This document shows positions 43,489 through 52,908 of a stretch of DNA of 64,000 bases, in pieces. A program made the position numbers and the translations under genes. Numbering within the stretch: position 1 is the stretch's first letter; each line of letters starts with the position of its first letter. This stretch comes from JAKZRT01 sp965247915. GTDB taxonomy: Bacteria; Pseudomonadota; Alphaproteobacteria; Rhodobacterales; Rhodobacteraceae. The notes under the pieces were generated by a model. That model had not been told where the DNA came from and made no database searches. It saw only the letters and a list, made by a program, of their open reading frames with translations. The stretch is taken from the NCBI GenBank assembly GCA_965247915.1, contig OZ252048.1, forward strand, positions 186,001-250,000, given 5' to 3'.

Positions 43489-44235
43489 TCACAATGGCTT
43501 CAATTGTCCATTGTCCGTCGCTTGCCGGTCCGTCTGGTCAAAACCGGCCGGAATCGGCCCCACGGGCGGCAGGCCCGAGATTTGCCTCGCGGTTTCACGC
43601 ACCAGTTTCTGGCGCATTTTTTCCGGGAAATCTTTGAAATTATTGGCAGTCACGACAAAAGCCCCTTCGCCGGTAATGACATTTTCCCAAAAGTAACCGG
43701 TCAGATCTTGCTCGGCGCCTTCGATGACCAGCGCATTGACCGTGATCCCGGCGGCCCGCAGGTCGGCATGCGCCGCGCGCGGTTCGGCACCCTCGTTGTT
43801 TGACCCGTCACCCGAAACGTCGATCACACGCCGCTTGCACGGTCGACCGGGCTCGAACTGCTGCATGGTAAATTGCAAGGCTTCGCCAATGGCGGTGGAA
43901 AAGTTCCGCCAAACCCGCGGCGTTGCGTCGATGCGTGCGGCCAGAGCGTCGAGCGCCTCGAAGGATGTAACCTCGGTCCAGGGGACCGAAATGTCCTGGC
44001 GCGAACTTCCGGTCCATTGCACCAGAATAATACGCGCCCGGGCGCGCACCAGGGATTCGGCCACAACCCCGTCGCGCAGGCCGGCGGCAAGGCCACGCAT
44101 CTGGACCTCAAAGTCCCGGTTGTCGACCGAACCGGAAATATCCACCGCCAGCGCCAGCGCAAGATCGCAGGCGCTGACCGGCGCGGCCAGACCGCAGGCC
44201 ACTGCAACAACCGTTAGTATCCGTCCCGGAATCAT
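43489..44235 (-). CDS. DUF1194 von Willebrand-like secreted protein
   Basis: A 248-residue protein with a signal peptide (ILTVVAVACGLAAPVSAC) and a VWA-like domain: ALALAVDISGSVDNRDFEVQ holds the metal-binding DxSxS motif (DISGS). The family stretches RVIDVSGDGSNNEG and FVVTANNFKDFPEKMRQKLV agree with DUF1194. Probably periplasmic; role unknown in the family. Its ATG is 192 bases from divergent yidC. Confidence 0.88.
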   Translation of the reverse strand: MIPGRILTVVAVACGLAAPVSACDLALALAVDISGSVDNRDFEVQMRGLAAGLRDGVVAESLVRARARIILVQWTGSSRQDISVPWTEVTSFEALDALAARIDATPRVWRNFSTAIGEALQFTMQQFEPGRPCKRRVIDVSGDGSNNEGAEPRAAHADLRAAGITVNALVIEGAEQDLTGYFWENVITGEGAFVVTANNFKDFPEKMRQKLVRETARQISGLPPVGPIPAGFDQTDRQATDNGQLKPL

Positions 44236-44427
44236 CCCGCGACATTATCATGGGCCGCGACTTCGGCCAGTGCGCGGCTTCCAACGCCGGACACAAGTTG
44301 GTGAGGGCTGCGCAAAACGCGAAAACCGGGCTGTGCCATCCGACCAAACCGGGCCAAAACCGCTTGACCTTTTGGCCCATGGACTGTTGAACCCCGGGGG
44401 CATCATTTCACAGCAGCGGCGTACCTG

Positions 44428-46251
44428 ATGGACGATCAGAACAAGAACCTAATCCTGGCGACAGCGCTGAGCTTTCTCGTGATCCTTGCGTGGTTCGTTT
44501 TCTTTCCGCCCCAGGACACCACGCCGCCAACCGGTCCGGACACCGCCACCACCGGCACCGCAAGCGCACCGGTCGCCGCGGGGCCAACCACTACCGATCA
44601 GCCCGCCGTTGCCAGCGCCGCCGAAGCGCGTCAGGTCGTCCTTGGTACCGATACGCGAATCAAGATCGACACCCCCGAACTGGCCGGTTCGATTTCGCTG
44701 ACCGGCGGGCGGATCGATGATCTGAGCCTGAAGGGTTACAAGGTCAGCCTGGATGCCGACAGCGACATCGTCACGCTGTTGTCGCCGCTTGGCACCAATG
44801 GCGCTTATCAGGCGCTTTACAGTTGGGCACCGGGCGGTGATCTGAGCTTTGAGGACGTTCCTGTCGCCAACACGCCATGGTCGCTGGTTTCGGGGCAGGT
44901 GCTGGCGCCTGGCAACGACATTGTCCTTGGCTGGTCAAACGGCAAGGGCCTGGATTTTGAACGGGTTTATGCGGTCGATAAAGATTTCATGTTCACCGTC
45001 ACCCAGAAGGTCACGAATTCGGGCGATGAAACACAGCGTCTGGCGCCCGAAGGGCGGCTGGAACGCTATGGCGAACCCGACGACCTGAAAGGCTTTTTCG
45101 TGATCGACGAAGGCGGGTTGCGCCAGGACGACGATGAACGCGAATATCACAAGTACAAGAAGATCAGGGACTATGGCCGCGACAACGACTGGGCATTCGG
45201 GCCGAACGTGGCCACAGTTGCGCGCGTTACCGAAGGTGGGTGGATCGGGTTCACCGATCACTATTGGATGGCGACGCTGATCCCGGCAACCGCCGACCCG
45301 TTCACGTCCATCATGCAATACGACACCGTCGCGGACGTTTACCGCGCCATCGCCCGGCTCGACACGGTCGAAGTCGCCCCCGGCCAGACCGAAGCGGTCA
45401 CAACCCGGCTTTTCGCGGGCGCTAAACGGTGGGACACGATCCGCGCTTATGAAAGCCAGGGCGACGTGCGCAATTTTCTGGAGACGATTTCCTGGGGCTG
45501 GTACCCGTTCCTGACCAAGCCGATCTTCACGGTTTTGCACTGGGTGAATGGCATCATCGGCAACATGGGCTGGTCGATCATTGCGCTGACTCTGATCATC
45601 AAGGCCGCCCTCCTGCCGCTGGCGTTCAAGTCCTATGTCTCGATGGCCAAGATGAAAGAACTTCAGCCCGAGATGGAAAAGCTGAAGGAACGCGCCGGCG
45701 ACGACAAAAAGATGATGCAGCAGGAAATGATGGCGCTCTACAAAAAGAACAAGGTCAATCCGGCCTCGGGTTGTCTGCCGATCCTATTGCAGATCCCGAT
45801 CTTTTTCTCGCTCTACAAAGTGATCTTTGTCACCATCGAACTGCGCCACGCCGCCTGGATCGGCTGGATCCGTGATCTTTCGGCCCCCGACCCGTCGAGC
45901 CTGATGAACCTATGGGGCATCCTGCCCAATGCTGGCCCCGAACCCGGATCGATTCTGGCGCTGATCTTTATCGGCATCCTGCCGCTTCTGCTGGGCATCT
46001 CGATGTGGATGCAGCAGAAACTGAACCCGGCGCCGACCGACCCGACCCAGCAGATGATCTTTGCCTGGATGCCCTGGGTGTTCATGTTCATGCTGGGCTC
46101 GTTCGCCAGCGGGCTGGTGCTTTACTGGATCGCCAACAACACCATAACCTTTGCCCAGCAATATGCGATCATGCGCAGCCAGGGGTTCAAGCCCGATGTG
46201 TTTGGCAACATCATGTCCGGCTTCAAGCGCAAAAAACCCGACGGCAAATGA
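44428..46251 (+). CDS. yidC: Membrane protein insertase YidC
   Basis: A 607-residue insertase. One N-terminal membrane segment (LILATALSFLVILAWFVFFP) is followed by the large periplasmic domain of Gram-negative YidC, and a C-terminal five-helix core (GWSIIALTLIIKAALLPLAF, KVNPASGCLPILLQIPIFFS, LLGISMWMQQKLNPAPTDPT). The cytoplasmic coiled-coil loop KMKELQPEMEKLKERAGDDK is typical. Rhodobacterales order yidC-MOSC-engB follows with ATGA overlaps. Confidence 0.97.
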   Translation: MDDQNKNLILATALSFLVILAWFVFFPPQDTTPPTGPDTATTGTASAPVAAGPTTTDQPAVASAAEARQVVLGTDTRIKIDTPELAGSISLTGGRIDDLSLKGYKVSLDADSDIVTLLSPLGTNGAYQALYSWAPGGDLSFEDVPVANTPWSLVSGQVLAPGNDIVLGWSNGKGLDFERVYAVDKDFMFTVTQKVTNSGDETQRLAPEGRLERYGEPDDLKGFFVIDEGGLRQDDDEREYHKYKKIRDYGRDNDWAFGPNVATVARVTEGGWIGFTDHYWMATLIPATADPFTSIMQYDTVADVYRAIARLDTVEVAPGQTEAVTTRLFAGAKRWDTIRAYESQGDVRNFLETISWGWYPFLTKPIFTVLHWVNGIIGNMGWSIIALTLIIKAALLPLAFKSYVSMAKMKELQPEMEKLKERAGDDKKMMQQEMMALYKKNKVNPASGCLPILLQIPIFFSLYKVIFVTIELRHAAWIGWIRDLSAPDPSSLMNLWGILPNAGPEPGSILALIFIGILPLLLGISMWMQQKLNPAPTDPTQQMIFAWMPWVFMFMLGSFASGLVLYWIANNTITFAQQYAIMRSQGFKPDVFGNIMSGFKRKKPDGK

Positions 46252-46997
46252 CCGCGAAAGTCGCGCAGATCTGGCGCCATCCGATCAAGGGCCACGGGCG
46301 CGAGGCCATCGAGCATGTGACGCTGGCTGAGGGCGCTACAATGCCATGGGACCGGACCTGGGCGATTGCCCACGCCGCGTCAAAGGCAACCGGCGAAGAA
46401 TGGGCGCCTTCCTTGAATTTTTCGCGCGGTTCCAAGGCGCCGGGTCTGATGGGTATATCGGCGAAGGTTGACGAGGCGACCGGCAGCCTGACGCTGTCGC
46501 ATCCCGATCTCGACAACATCACGCTTGATCCCGACCGCGACGGCCAGGCGTTGATCGCCTGGGCCGCCCCGCTGATGCCGCCCGACCGCGTCGCCTCGGC
46601 CCGGGTTCTTCGCGTACAGGGCCGCGGCATGACCGACAGCAACTTTCCGTCCGTCAGCCTGGGCAACCTGTCGTCGCTGCGCGCGCTCAGCCAAAAAATG
46701 GGTATCGACGTCGTGGCGCGCCGGTTCCGGATGAATTTCTGGCTTGACGGACTCGAGCCATGGCAAGAGTTCAACTGGATCGGCAAGCAGTTGACGCTTG
46801 GCGAGGCCGAGATCGAGGTCCGGGCGCGCACGCTCCGCTGCCGCGCCACCATGTCCAACCCCGACACCGGAACAATCGACGCCGATACGCTCGCCGCGCT
46901 GAAGGAAGGCTGGGGCCATCAGGACTTCGGCGTTTACGCGGTGGTCACGCGCGGCGGCAGGGTCTCGGTCGGCGATGCGGCCGGTCCCGTGGCGTGA
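46248..46997 (+). CDS. MOSC domain protein
   Basis: A 249-residue protein: an N-terminal beta-barrel-like MOSC_N part (QIWRHPIKGHGREAIEHVTL, WDRTWAIAH) and a C-terminal MOSC domain (RFRMNFWLDGLEPWQEFNWI, TLRCRATMSNPDTG with the conserved Cys). MOSC proteins handle sulfur from molybdenum-cofactor sulfurases or bind molybdopterin-type partners. Start and stop overlap yidC and engB by four bases each. Confidence 0.87.
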   Translation: MTAKVAQIWRHPIKGHGREAIEHVTLAEGATMPWDRTWAIAHAASKATGEEWAPSLNFSRGSKAPGLMGISAKVDEATGSLTLSHPDLDNITLDPDRDGQALIAWAAPLMPPDRVASARVLRVQGRGMTDSNFPSVSLGNLSSLRALSQKMGIDVVARRFRMNFWLDGLEPWQEFNWIGKQLTLGEAEIEVRARTLRCRATMSNPDTGTIDADTLAALKEGWGHQDFGVYAVVTRGGRVSVGDAAGPVA

Positions 46998-47644
46998 AGA
47001 TCAATTTTCAGCCCGCCGAGCCACCAGGCGCACAGGAAGCCGAAGCCGGGCGGCGGCTTTTCGCGGGCGAAAACGAGTTTCTCAAGGGTGTTGTGGCGAT
47101 GTCCGGCCTGCCGCCCGCCGACCGGATCGAGGTTTGTTTTGCGGGCCGTTCGAATGTCGGCAAATCAACCCTGATCAACGCGCTGACCGGGCGCCGCGCT
47201 CTGGCACGCACCTCGAACACGCCGGGCCGCACCCAGGAGATCAACTTTTTCACTATTGGAACTGAGCACTTTCTGGTCGATCTGCCGGGCTATGGCTTTG
47301 CCAATGCGCCAATCAAGGTTGTAGGCACATGGCAGGCGCTGATGAAGGCTTATCTCGCCGGTCGCGCCTCGCTGCGCCGGGCGTTTGTGCTGATCGACAG
47401 CCGCCATGGGGTCAAGCCGGTCGATCACGAGATCATGACGCTTCTGGACCGGTCGGCGGTGGCGTTCCAGGTGGTCCTGACCAAAGCCGACAAAATCAGG
47501 GACAAGGACCGCGCGGCGCTTATCGCCGGGGTTGACGAGGCCCTGCAACAACACCCTGCCGCTTATCCGGAATTGCTGTTGACCAGTTCGGATAAAGGCG
47601 AGGGGATCGAGGCGCTGCGAGCAATCATCGCAGGATTAGAGTGA
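46994..47644 (+). CDS. engB: Ribosome biogenesis GTPase EngB (YihA/YsxC)
   Basis: A 216-residue TRAFAC GTPase acting in 50S assembly: G1 FAGRSNVGKSTLINAL, G2-like SNTPGRTQEINFF, G3 LVDLPGYGFA, G4 VLTKADKI, G5 LTSSDKGEG. GTG at 46994 overlaps the MOSC stop, giving the correct N-terminus KINFQPAEPPG. No argB follows it; the next gene is lysA. Confidence 0.95.
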   Translation: MKINFQPAEPPGAQEAEAGRRLFAGENEFLKGVVAMSGLPPADRIEVCFAGRSNVGKSTLINALTGRRALARTSNTPGRTQEINFFTIGTEHFLVDLPGYGFANAPIKVVGTWQALMKAYLAGRASLRRAFVLIDSRHGVKPVDHEIMTLLDRSAVAFQVVLTKADKIRDKDRAALIAGVDEALQQHPAAYPELLLTSSDKGEGIEALRAIIAGLE

Positions 47645-47694
47645 CCCCTGGAGGATTTCCCTAGTTGATTTCTGTGCGATTGCCCTATCATTGT

Positions 47695-47770
47695 TTTGAG
47701 AAATACTTCGGGGAGCGCGAGGGGCTGGCCCCTCGCCCCGTGGCGACGCCAAAGGCGGCGCAAAGCCTTG
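47695..47770. repeat. Palindromic repeat, copy B
   Basis: AAATACTTCGGGGAGCGCGA is followed by a perfect hairpin GCGAGGGGC-TG-GCCCCTCGC and a second dyad (GGCGACGCC-AAA-GGCGGCGC). Copy C at 51813-51885 is the same sequence inverted, and copy A at 37775 shares the core. They flank the lysA/DUF4175 pair. Confidence 0.75.
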
Positions 47771-47809
47771 CCCAATTGCCGTCGCGCCGATCTCTGCTAA
47801 AGGGGCGGG

Positions 47810-49075
47810 ATGGATCATTTCCTTTATCATAACGGCCATCTGCGCGCCGAGGGGGTTGACCTTGCTGAGATCGCCCGGGCAGTCGGAACGCCGTTTTATG
47901 TCTATTCCACGGCAACGCTGACGCGCCATTACGGGCTTTTCCAAGAGGCGCTGGAAGGCATCGATCACCTGATCGCCTATGCGATGAAGGCCAATTCCAA
48001 CATGGCGGTTCTGCGCCATATGGCCGGGTTGGGTGCTGGCATGGACGTGGTGTCGGGCGGGGAATATGCCCGCGCCCGCGCCGCAGGCGTTCCAGGCGAG
48101 CGGATCATCTTTTCCGGGATCGGCAAGACCCGCGACGAGATGCGCACGGCGCTGACCGGCGGCATTCGTCAGTTCAATGTGGAAAGCGAACCCGAGCTTG
48201 AGGCGCTGTCCGAAGTGGCGGTGTCGGTTGGAAAAACCGTGCCCATCACCATCCGCGTCAACCCCGATGTTGACGCCGGAACCCATGCGAAAATCGCCAC
48301 CGGAAAGGCGGAAAACAAATTTGGCATCCCGATCGCGCGGGCGCGCAATATTTACGCCCGCGCCGCGCGCCTTCCGGGGATCGAGGTCGTGGGCATCGAC
48401 GTGCATATCGGCAGCCAATTGACCGGTCTTGCGCCATTCGAACAAGCGTTCATCAAAGTGGCCGAGCTGACGCAGGTCCTGCGCGCCGATGGCCATGATA
48501 TCCGGCGGCTCGATCTGGGCGGCGGGCTTGGTATTCCCTACCGGCGTTCTAATTCCGCACCGCCGCTGCCGATCGAATACGGGGCGATGATAAAGCGCAT
48601 TTTGGGCCATCTGGGCTGCGAGATCGAGATCGAACCAGGCCGCCTGATTGTGGGCAACGCCGGGCTGTTGGTGGCGCAGGTACTCTATGTCAAATCGGGC
48701 GAAGACCGCGATTTTCTGATCCTTGATGCGGCGATGAACGACCTGATTCGCCCCGCCATGTACGGGGCGCATCATGATATCCTGCCACTGATCGAAGAAG
48801 AGCCGGGCATCCCGACGCGCCCCTACGATGTGGTCGGTCCGGTCTGCGAAACCGGCGACACGTTCGCGCGCGGCCAGCTGTTGCCGCCGCTCGGCGCCGG
48901 TGATCTTGTGGCTTTCCGTTCGGCCGGGGCTTACGGCGCGGTGATGGCGTCGGAGTACAATTCACGCCCATTAGTGCCCGAAGTCATGGTCAGTGACGAT
49001 CAATTTGCAGTCATCCGGCCCCGCCCGAGCTTGGACGAGATGATTAACCGCGATACTATCCCGCCGTGGCTTTAA
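47810..49075 (+). CDS. lysA: Diaminopimelate decarboxylase
   Basis: A 421-residue PLP enzyme giving lysine from meso-diaminopimelate. PLP-binding Lys in YAMKANSNMAVLRHMA near 61, the glycine-rich LDLGGGLGIPY near 232, the active-site CETGDTFARG (Cys near 343) and the HIGSQ motif VDVHIGSQ-like GIDVHIGSQLTG. Length is standard. It begins soon after a palindromic repeat. Confidence 0.96.
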   Translation: MDHFLYHNGHLRAEGVDLAEIARAVGTPFYVYSTATLTRHYGLFQEALEGIDHLIAYAMKANSNMAVLRHMAGLGAGMDVVSGGEYARARAAGVPGERIIFSGIGKTRDEMRTALTGGIRQFNVESEPELEALSEVAVSVGKTVPITIRVNPDVDAGTHAKIATGKAENKFGIPIARARNIYARAARLPGIEVVGIDVHIGSQLTGLAPFEQAFIKVAELTQVLRADGHDIRRLDLGGGLGIPYRRSNSAPPLPIEYGAMIKRILGHLGCEIEIEPGRLIVGNAGLLVAQVLYVKSGEDRDFLILDAAMNDLIRPAMYGAHHDILPLIEEEPGIPTRPYDVVGPVCETGDTFARGQLLPPLGAGDLVAFRSAGAYGAVMASEYNSRPLVPEVMVSDDQFAVIRPRPSLDEMINRDTIPPWL

Positions 49076-49099
49076 TATGGTGCGGTCCCTGTAAGGGAC

Positions 49100-51742
49100 G
49101 TGTCGGCCGAGGATGCAAACGCGGTGAAACGAATACGCCATACCGGTGAGCCGACTGTCGCGACCGCTTTTCGGCGGCTGCGACTGGCGCTTGCGCTGAC
49201 CCACGCGGGGCTTTGGGCCGAACGGCTGGCCCGCGCGTTCTGGCCGCTGGTCAGCGTTTTGATGGCGGCTTTCGCGGCGCTGATGTTGGGCGCGCATCGC
49301 GCCAGCCTTGCCCCGCAAGCAATCTGGGCCGCGCTTGCCGCGCTTTTGGTTTTGTCGCTGGTTGCGGCCATTTGGGGCGTCCGGCGCCTGCGCCTGCCGC
49401 GCCGGGACGAAGCCCTCGACCGCCTTGACCGCACCCTGCCGGGGCGGCCGATCACAGCACTCGGCGACACCCAGGCGGTTGGCGCGGGCGACACGGCGTC
49501 GCGCATCGTGTGGCGCGCCCATATTGGCCGCATGACCCAGGCCGTGACATCGGCGCGCGCGGTTCGGCCCGACCCGCGCCTGGCGCCGCGCGACCCGTTG
49601 GGGCTGCGGCTGATGGCCCTCACGCTGCTGGTGACGGCGCTGGTTTTCGGGTCGCTGGGGCGGATCGGCGGGCTTTCCGACATCTTGTCCGGTGCCCCGG
49701 CCAGCGCGCTTGCTGCCGGACCCAGCTGGGAAGGCTGGGTCGAACCGCCCGCCTATACCGGCAAACCGGCGCTTTATCTGGGCGACCTGGCCGCGACCGA
49801 ATTGACTGTCCCCGACGGCACGCGGTTCACGATCCGCCTCTACGGCGAGGTAGGCGCTCTTGGCGTGACCGAGACGATCTCGGGTTTCGAGTCGGCGCAG
49901 GGCGGGGAAGCCGAACCTCTGACGGTGTATTCATTCGAGGCCGCGCAGGATGGGCAACTGGCCATCGATGGCCCCGGCGGCAAAACCTGGGGCGTCATGG
50001 TGATCACCGACGCGGCACCACGGGTCGAAGCGCTCGGCAAATTGGAATGGGCGGCCGAAGGCCACATGCGCCAGCGCTTTCGCGCCGCCGATGACCACGG
50101 TGTCAACGCCGGTCAGGCGGTCATAGCGCTCGATACGGGCGCGCTTGACCGCCGCTTCGGCCTGGCCGCCGAGCCGGAGCCGCGCGCAGCGATCGTGCTG
50201 GACCTGCCGCTGCCCTTCACCGGCGATCGACGCGATTTTCAGGACGATCTGGCCGAGGATTTGTCCGAGCATCCCTGGGCGCGGCTTCCGGTGACCATGA
50301 CACTGGCGGTGACCGATGCGCGCGGTCAGGAAGGCACCAGCACCCCGGCCAATATCACCCTGCCCGGACGGCGGTTTTTTGACCCATTGGCCAAGGCGGT
50401 GATCGAAGGGCGGCGCGACCTTTTGTGGACCCGCGAAAACGGCCCGCGGCTGGCGCAGGTTCTGCGCGCGGTCACGCATCGCCCCGATGGATTCATGCGC
50501 GATGCAGGCGTGTACCTGAAATTGCGCACCGCGATCCGGCGGCTGGAAGCGGACCTTGCCGGCGACCAGTTCGACGGACCGGCGCGCGATGCGCTGGCGC
50601 AAGTTCTGTGGAACCTCGCCATGGAGATCGAGTTCGGCAATCTGGCCGATGCGAAGGCGCGGCTGGAACGGGCGCAGGACCGCCTGTCGGAGGCCATAAA
50701 AAGCGGCGCCAGCGATGAAGAGATCGCCGGTCTGATGGAAGAAATGCGCCGCGCCATGGAGGACTACATGCGCCAGCTGGCCCAGCAACAGGGGCAGGAC
50801 GGGCAGCAAAATCGGCAAGCCGGCAACCAGCAGATGCAGCAACTGTCGGGCCAGGACCTGCAGGACATGCTGGACCGCTTGCAGGAGCTTATGCAACAGG
50901 GCCGCATGGCCGAAGCGCAGGCGCTGCTGGATCAGCTGCGCCGGATGATGGAGAATATGCAGGTCACCCGTGGTCAGGTGCCAAACGGCCAGCAAAGCCC
51001 CGGCGAGCAGTCGATGGAAGAGCTGGCCGAGACCCTGCGCCAGCAGCAGGGCCTAAGCGACGAGGCCTTCCGCGACCTCCAGGAACAGTTCAATCGGGGC
51101 GCCAACCGCGGCGAAAACCAGGACAACACCGGTCGCGACGGCGGCCTAGGGCGTGGTCAGAGCCACCAGCCGGGGCAAGGCGGTCAGGGCCAGCAGGGCG
51201 GGCAGGAAGGCCAGCCGGGTCAGGGTGCACAGGGTGGCGGCCCCGGATCCGAGGCCGGGTCGCTGGCGCGACGGCAGGGCATGCTGAGGGACGAACTTGC
51301 GCGCCAGCGCGGCAATCTTCCCGGGGCGGGCACCGAAGCCGGTGATGCGGCGCGCGAGGCTCTGGGACGGGCCGGTGACGCCATGGACCGGGCCGAGGAC
51401 GACCTGCGCCAGAACGAGCTGGCCAAGGCTCTGGACAATCAGGCGGATGCAATCGAAGCCCTGCGCGAGGGCCTGCGCAACCTTGGCGAGGCGCTGGCCC
51501 GGCAGCAGCCAAACGGGCAGGGTCAGCAGTTCAGCGACACCGATCCGTCAGGTCAGGCCGATCCGCTGGGCCGCGAACAAGGTGCGCGCGGGCGGCTGGG
51601 GACCGACGAGAACCTGCTGCAGGGCGACGATGTCTATCGCCGCGCGCGCGATCTGCTGGACGAGATCCGCCGCCGCTCGGGCGATCAGAGCCGACCGGAT
51701 GCGGAACTGGAGTATCTCATGCGGCTGCTGGATCGTTTTTGA
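49100..51742 (+). CDS. DUF4175 / TIGR02302 family membrane protein
   Basis: An 880-residue alphaproteobacterial protein of unknown function. The N-terminal 190 residues carry three hydrophobic segments (LVSVLMAAFAALMLGAH, AALLVLSLVAAIW, MALTLLVTALVFGSLG), then a large external domain, and from about 560 a Gln/Arg/Met-rich helical part (DYMRQLAQQQGQDGQQNRQA) and a Gly/Gln stretch of about 50 residues (QGGQGQQGGQEGQPGQGAQG). The charged C-terminal tail is DELEYLMRLLDRF-like. Start is GTG at 49100 with AGGGA before it; other starts are possible. Follows lysA closely. Confidence 0.87.
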   Translation: MSAEDANAVKRIRHTGEPTVATAFRRLRLALALTHAGLWAERLARAFWPLVSVLMAAFAALMLGAHRASLAPQAIWAALAALLVLSLVAAIWGVRRLRLPRRDEALDRLDRTLPGRPITALGDTQAVGAGDTASRIVWRAHIGRMTQAVTSARAVRPDPRLAPRDPLGLRLMALTLLVTALVFGSLGRIGGLSDILSGAPASALAAGPSWEGWVEPPAYTGKPALYLGDLAATELTVPDGTRFTIRLYGEVGALGVTETISGFESAQGGEAEPLTVYSFEAAQDGQLAIDGPGGKTWGVMVITDAAPRVEALGKLEWAAEGHMRQRFRAADDHGVNAGQAVIALDTGALDRRFGLAAEPEPRAAIVLDLPLPFTGDRRDFQDDLAEDLSEHPWARLPVTMTLAVTDARGQEGTSTPANITLPGRRFFDPLAKAVIEGRRDLLWTRENGPRLAQVLRAVTHRPDGFMRDAGVYLKLRTAIRRLEADLAGDQFDGPARDALAQVLWNLAMEIEFGNLADAKARLERAQDRLSEAIKSGASDEEIAGLMEEMRRAMEDYMRQLAQQQGQDGQQNRQAGNQQMQQLSGQDLQDMLDRLQELMQQGRMAEAQALLDQLRRMMENMQVTRGQVPNGQQSPGEQSMEELAETLRQQQGLSDEAFRDLQEQFNRGANRGENQDNTGRDGGLGRGQSHQPGQGGQGQQGGQEGQPGQGAQGGGPGSEAGSLARRQGMLRDELARQRGNLPGAGTEAGDAAREALGRAGDAMDRAEDDLRQNELAKALDNQADAIEALREGLRNLGEALARQQPNGQGQQFSDTDPSGQADPLGREQGARGRLGTDENLLQGDDVYRRARDLLDEIRRRSGDQSRPDAELEYLMRLLDRF

Positions 51743-51812
51743 GACTGCTCGAGGTTGAGCACCCACTTAAGAGACTGATTTTTATGAACAAAATGGACCA
51801 CCATTTTATTTT

Positions 51813-51885
51813 GCCTTGCGCCGCCTTTGGCGTCGCCACGTAGCGAGGGGCGCTGCCCCTCGCGCTCCCCGAAGTACTTTTGAAA
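51813..51885. repeat. Palindromic repeat, copy C (inverted)
   Basis: In the opposite orientation it matches copy B: GTACTTCGGGGAGCGCGAGG, GGCAGCGCCCCTCGC, GTGGCGACGCCAAAGGCGGC. A perfect inner stem GCGAGGGGC-GCT-GCCCCTCGC lies at 51843-51863. Together the two copies are inverted around lysA-DUF4175. Confidence 0.75.
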
Positions 51886-51963
51886 CGATGAAATTGGCAG
51901 GGGCGCGGCGGTCGCAGAGCCATTTTTCATCTTTTGCTTGAATTTATCCCCTCCGCGCCGGGG

Positions 51964-52407
51964 TCAGTCGAATTTCGCCGAGGGTGCCAGAACCTTCGCT
52001 TCGCCCACCAGAACCTTTTTGTCGTTGACCGCACAATGGCAATCGAGCGTCACGCGGCGCTTGGAATAGTCGATGTCGGTGACGGTCACCTCGGCAAAGA
52101 CAAGGTCGCCGGGCCGCACCGGGGCCAGAAATTTCAGGGTCTGTGCCAGATAAACGGTGCCATGACCTGGCAGCTGTTCGCCGATCACCGCCGAGATCAG
52201 CCCGGCGGTCAGCATCCCATGGGCGATGCGGCCCTCAAAGATCGTGTCGCGGGCATAATCGTCATCCAGATGCACCGGGTTGCGGTCGGTCGACACTTTG
52301 GCAAAGGCTTCGATGTCCGCGTCGGTCACGGTTTTCCACAGGTGGCGCGACATCCCGATCTCGAGATCTTCGATAACGATGGTGCCGCGCGGCAGGTTGT
52401 CCAACAT
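51964..52407 (-). CDS. MaoC-family (R)-enoyl-CoA hydratase
   Basis: A 147-residue hot-dog-fold hydratase of the PhaJ type: FAKVSTDRNPVHLDDDYARD with the catalytic Asp/His pair (D-x-N-P-x-H) near 43, and IFEGRIAHGMLTAGLISAVI. It supplies (R)-3-hydroxyacyl-CoA or acts in acyl-CoA breakdown. Monocistronic as far as seen. Confidence 0.93.
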   Translation of the reverse strand: MLDNLPRGTIVIEDLEIGMSRHLWKTVTDADIEAFAKVSTDRNPVHLDDDYARDTIFEGRIAHGMLTAGLISAVIGEQLPGHGTVYLAQTLKFLAPVRPGDLVFAEVTVTDIDYSKRRVTLDCHCAVNDKKVLVGEAKVLAPSAKFD

Positions 52408-52554
52408 CTCGGTCCCTTGTCTGGTGCCTGCGGCGAATCGACGAGTAACTTATGACCCGAAACGCCGCATTCCGCGCAAGATAATTACTTTGCAGGTGCA
52501 GCAATTTCAAGTGGAAAGGTCTTTTGGCCAAAAGAATCTCGGACTGCAAAAGCA

Positions 52555-52585
52555 CCGGGGCGCCGCACAGACGTCGGCACCCCGG
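52555..52585 (-). terminator. Stem-loop downstream of the small membrane protein gene
   Basis: On the minus strand CCGGGGTGCC-loop-GGCGCCCCGG, 10-bp stem with one G-U pair, followed by TGCTTTTGC. A weak T-run. About 25 bases after the stop at 52611. Confidence 0.6.
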
Positions 52586-52610
52586 CTTCTTGACCGAATC
52601 GGTTTTGGCG

Positions 52611-52889
52611 TCAGGCACTCGCCCGTCGCCGCTCGGACTTGCGGAACGCCTGCCCGGCAAATTCGGATACGGCAAACAGCACGCCGGCAAGCACCACCGC
52701 GCGGAAGTTGGCCATTCCAAAGGCACCTTCGCGCGTCAGCCGGTTGACGCCGATCAGGTCGGTCGGGTTGAAAATGTGCTGAAACGAGATCAACGCTAGT
52801 AAAACGGCGACCAGGCCCGGGAGGATTTGAGCGGCGCGTTGAAATGTTTTTCCTTGCCTGAGTCTCACAGTCCGTCGTTCCGGTGGCAT
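52611..52889 (-). CDS. Small membrane protein (possibly truncated DUF4345-like)
   Basis: Reading from the ATG at 52889 gives 92 residues with two hydrophobic segments (AAQILPGLVAVLLALISFQH, FRAVVLAGVLFAVSEFAG) and a basic C-terminus (RKSERRRASA). It resembles DUF4345-type proteins in the first half but these are usually longer, so it may be cut. Twenty bases separate it from the dehalogenase-like gene on the same strand; a terminator follows. Function unknown. Confidence 0.5.
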   Translation of the reverse strand: MPPERRTVRLRQGKTFQRAAQILPGLVAVLLALISFQHIFNPTDLIGVNRLTREGAFGMANFRAVVLAGVLFAVSEFAGQAFRKSERRRASA

Positions 52890-52908
52890 TCTAGCAAGAC
52901 CACCGCGA

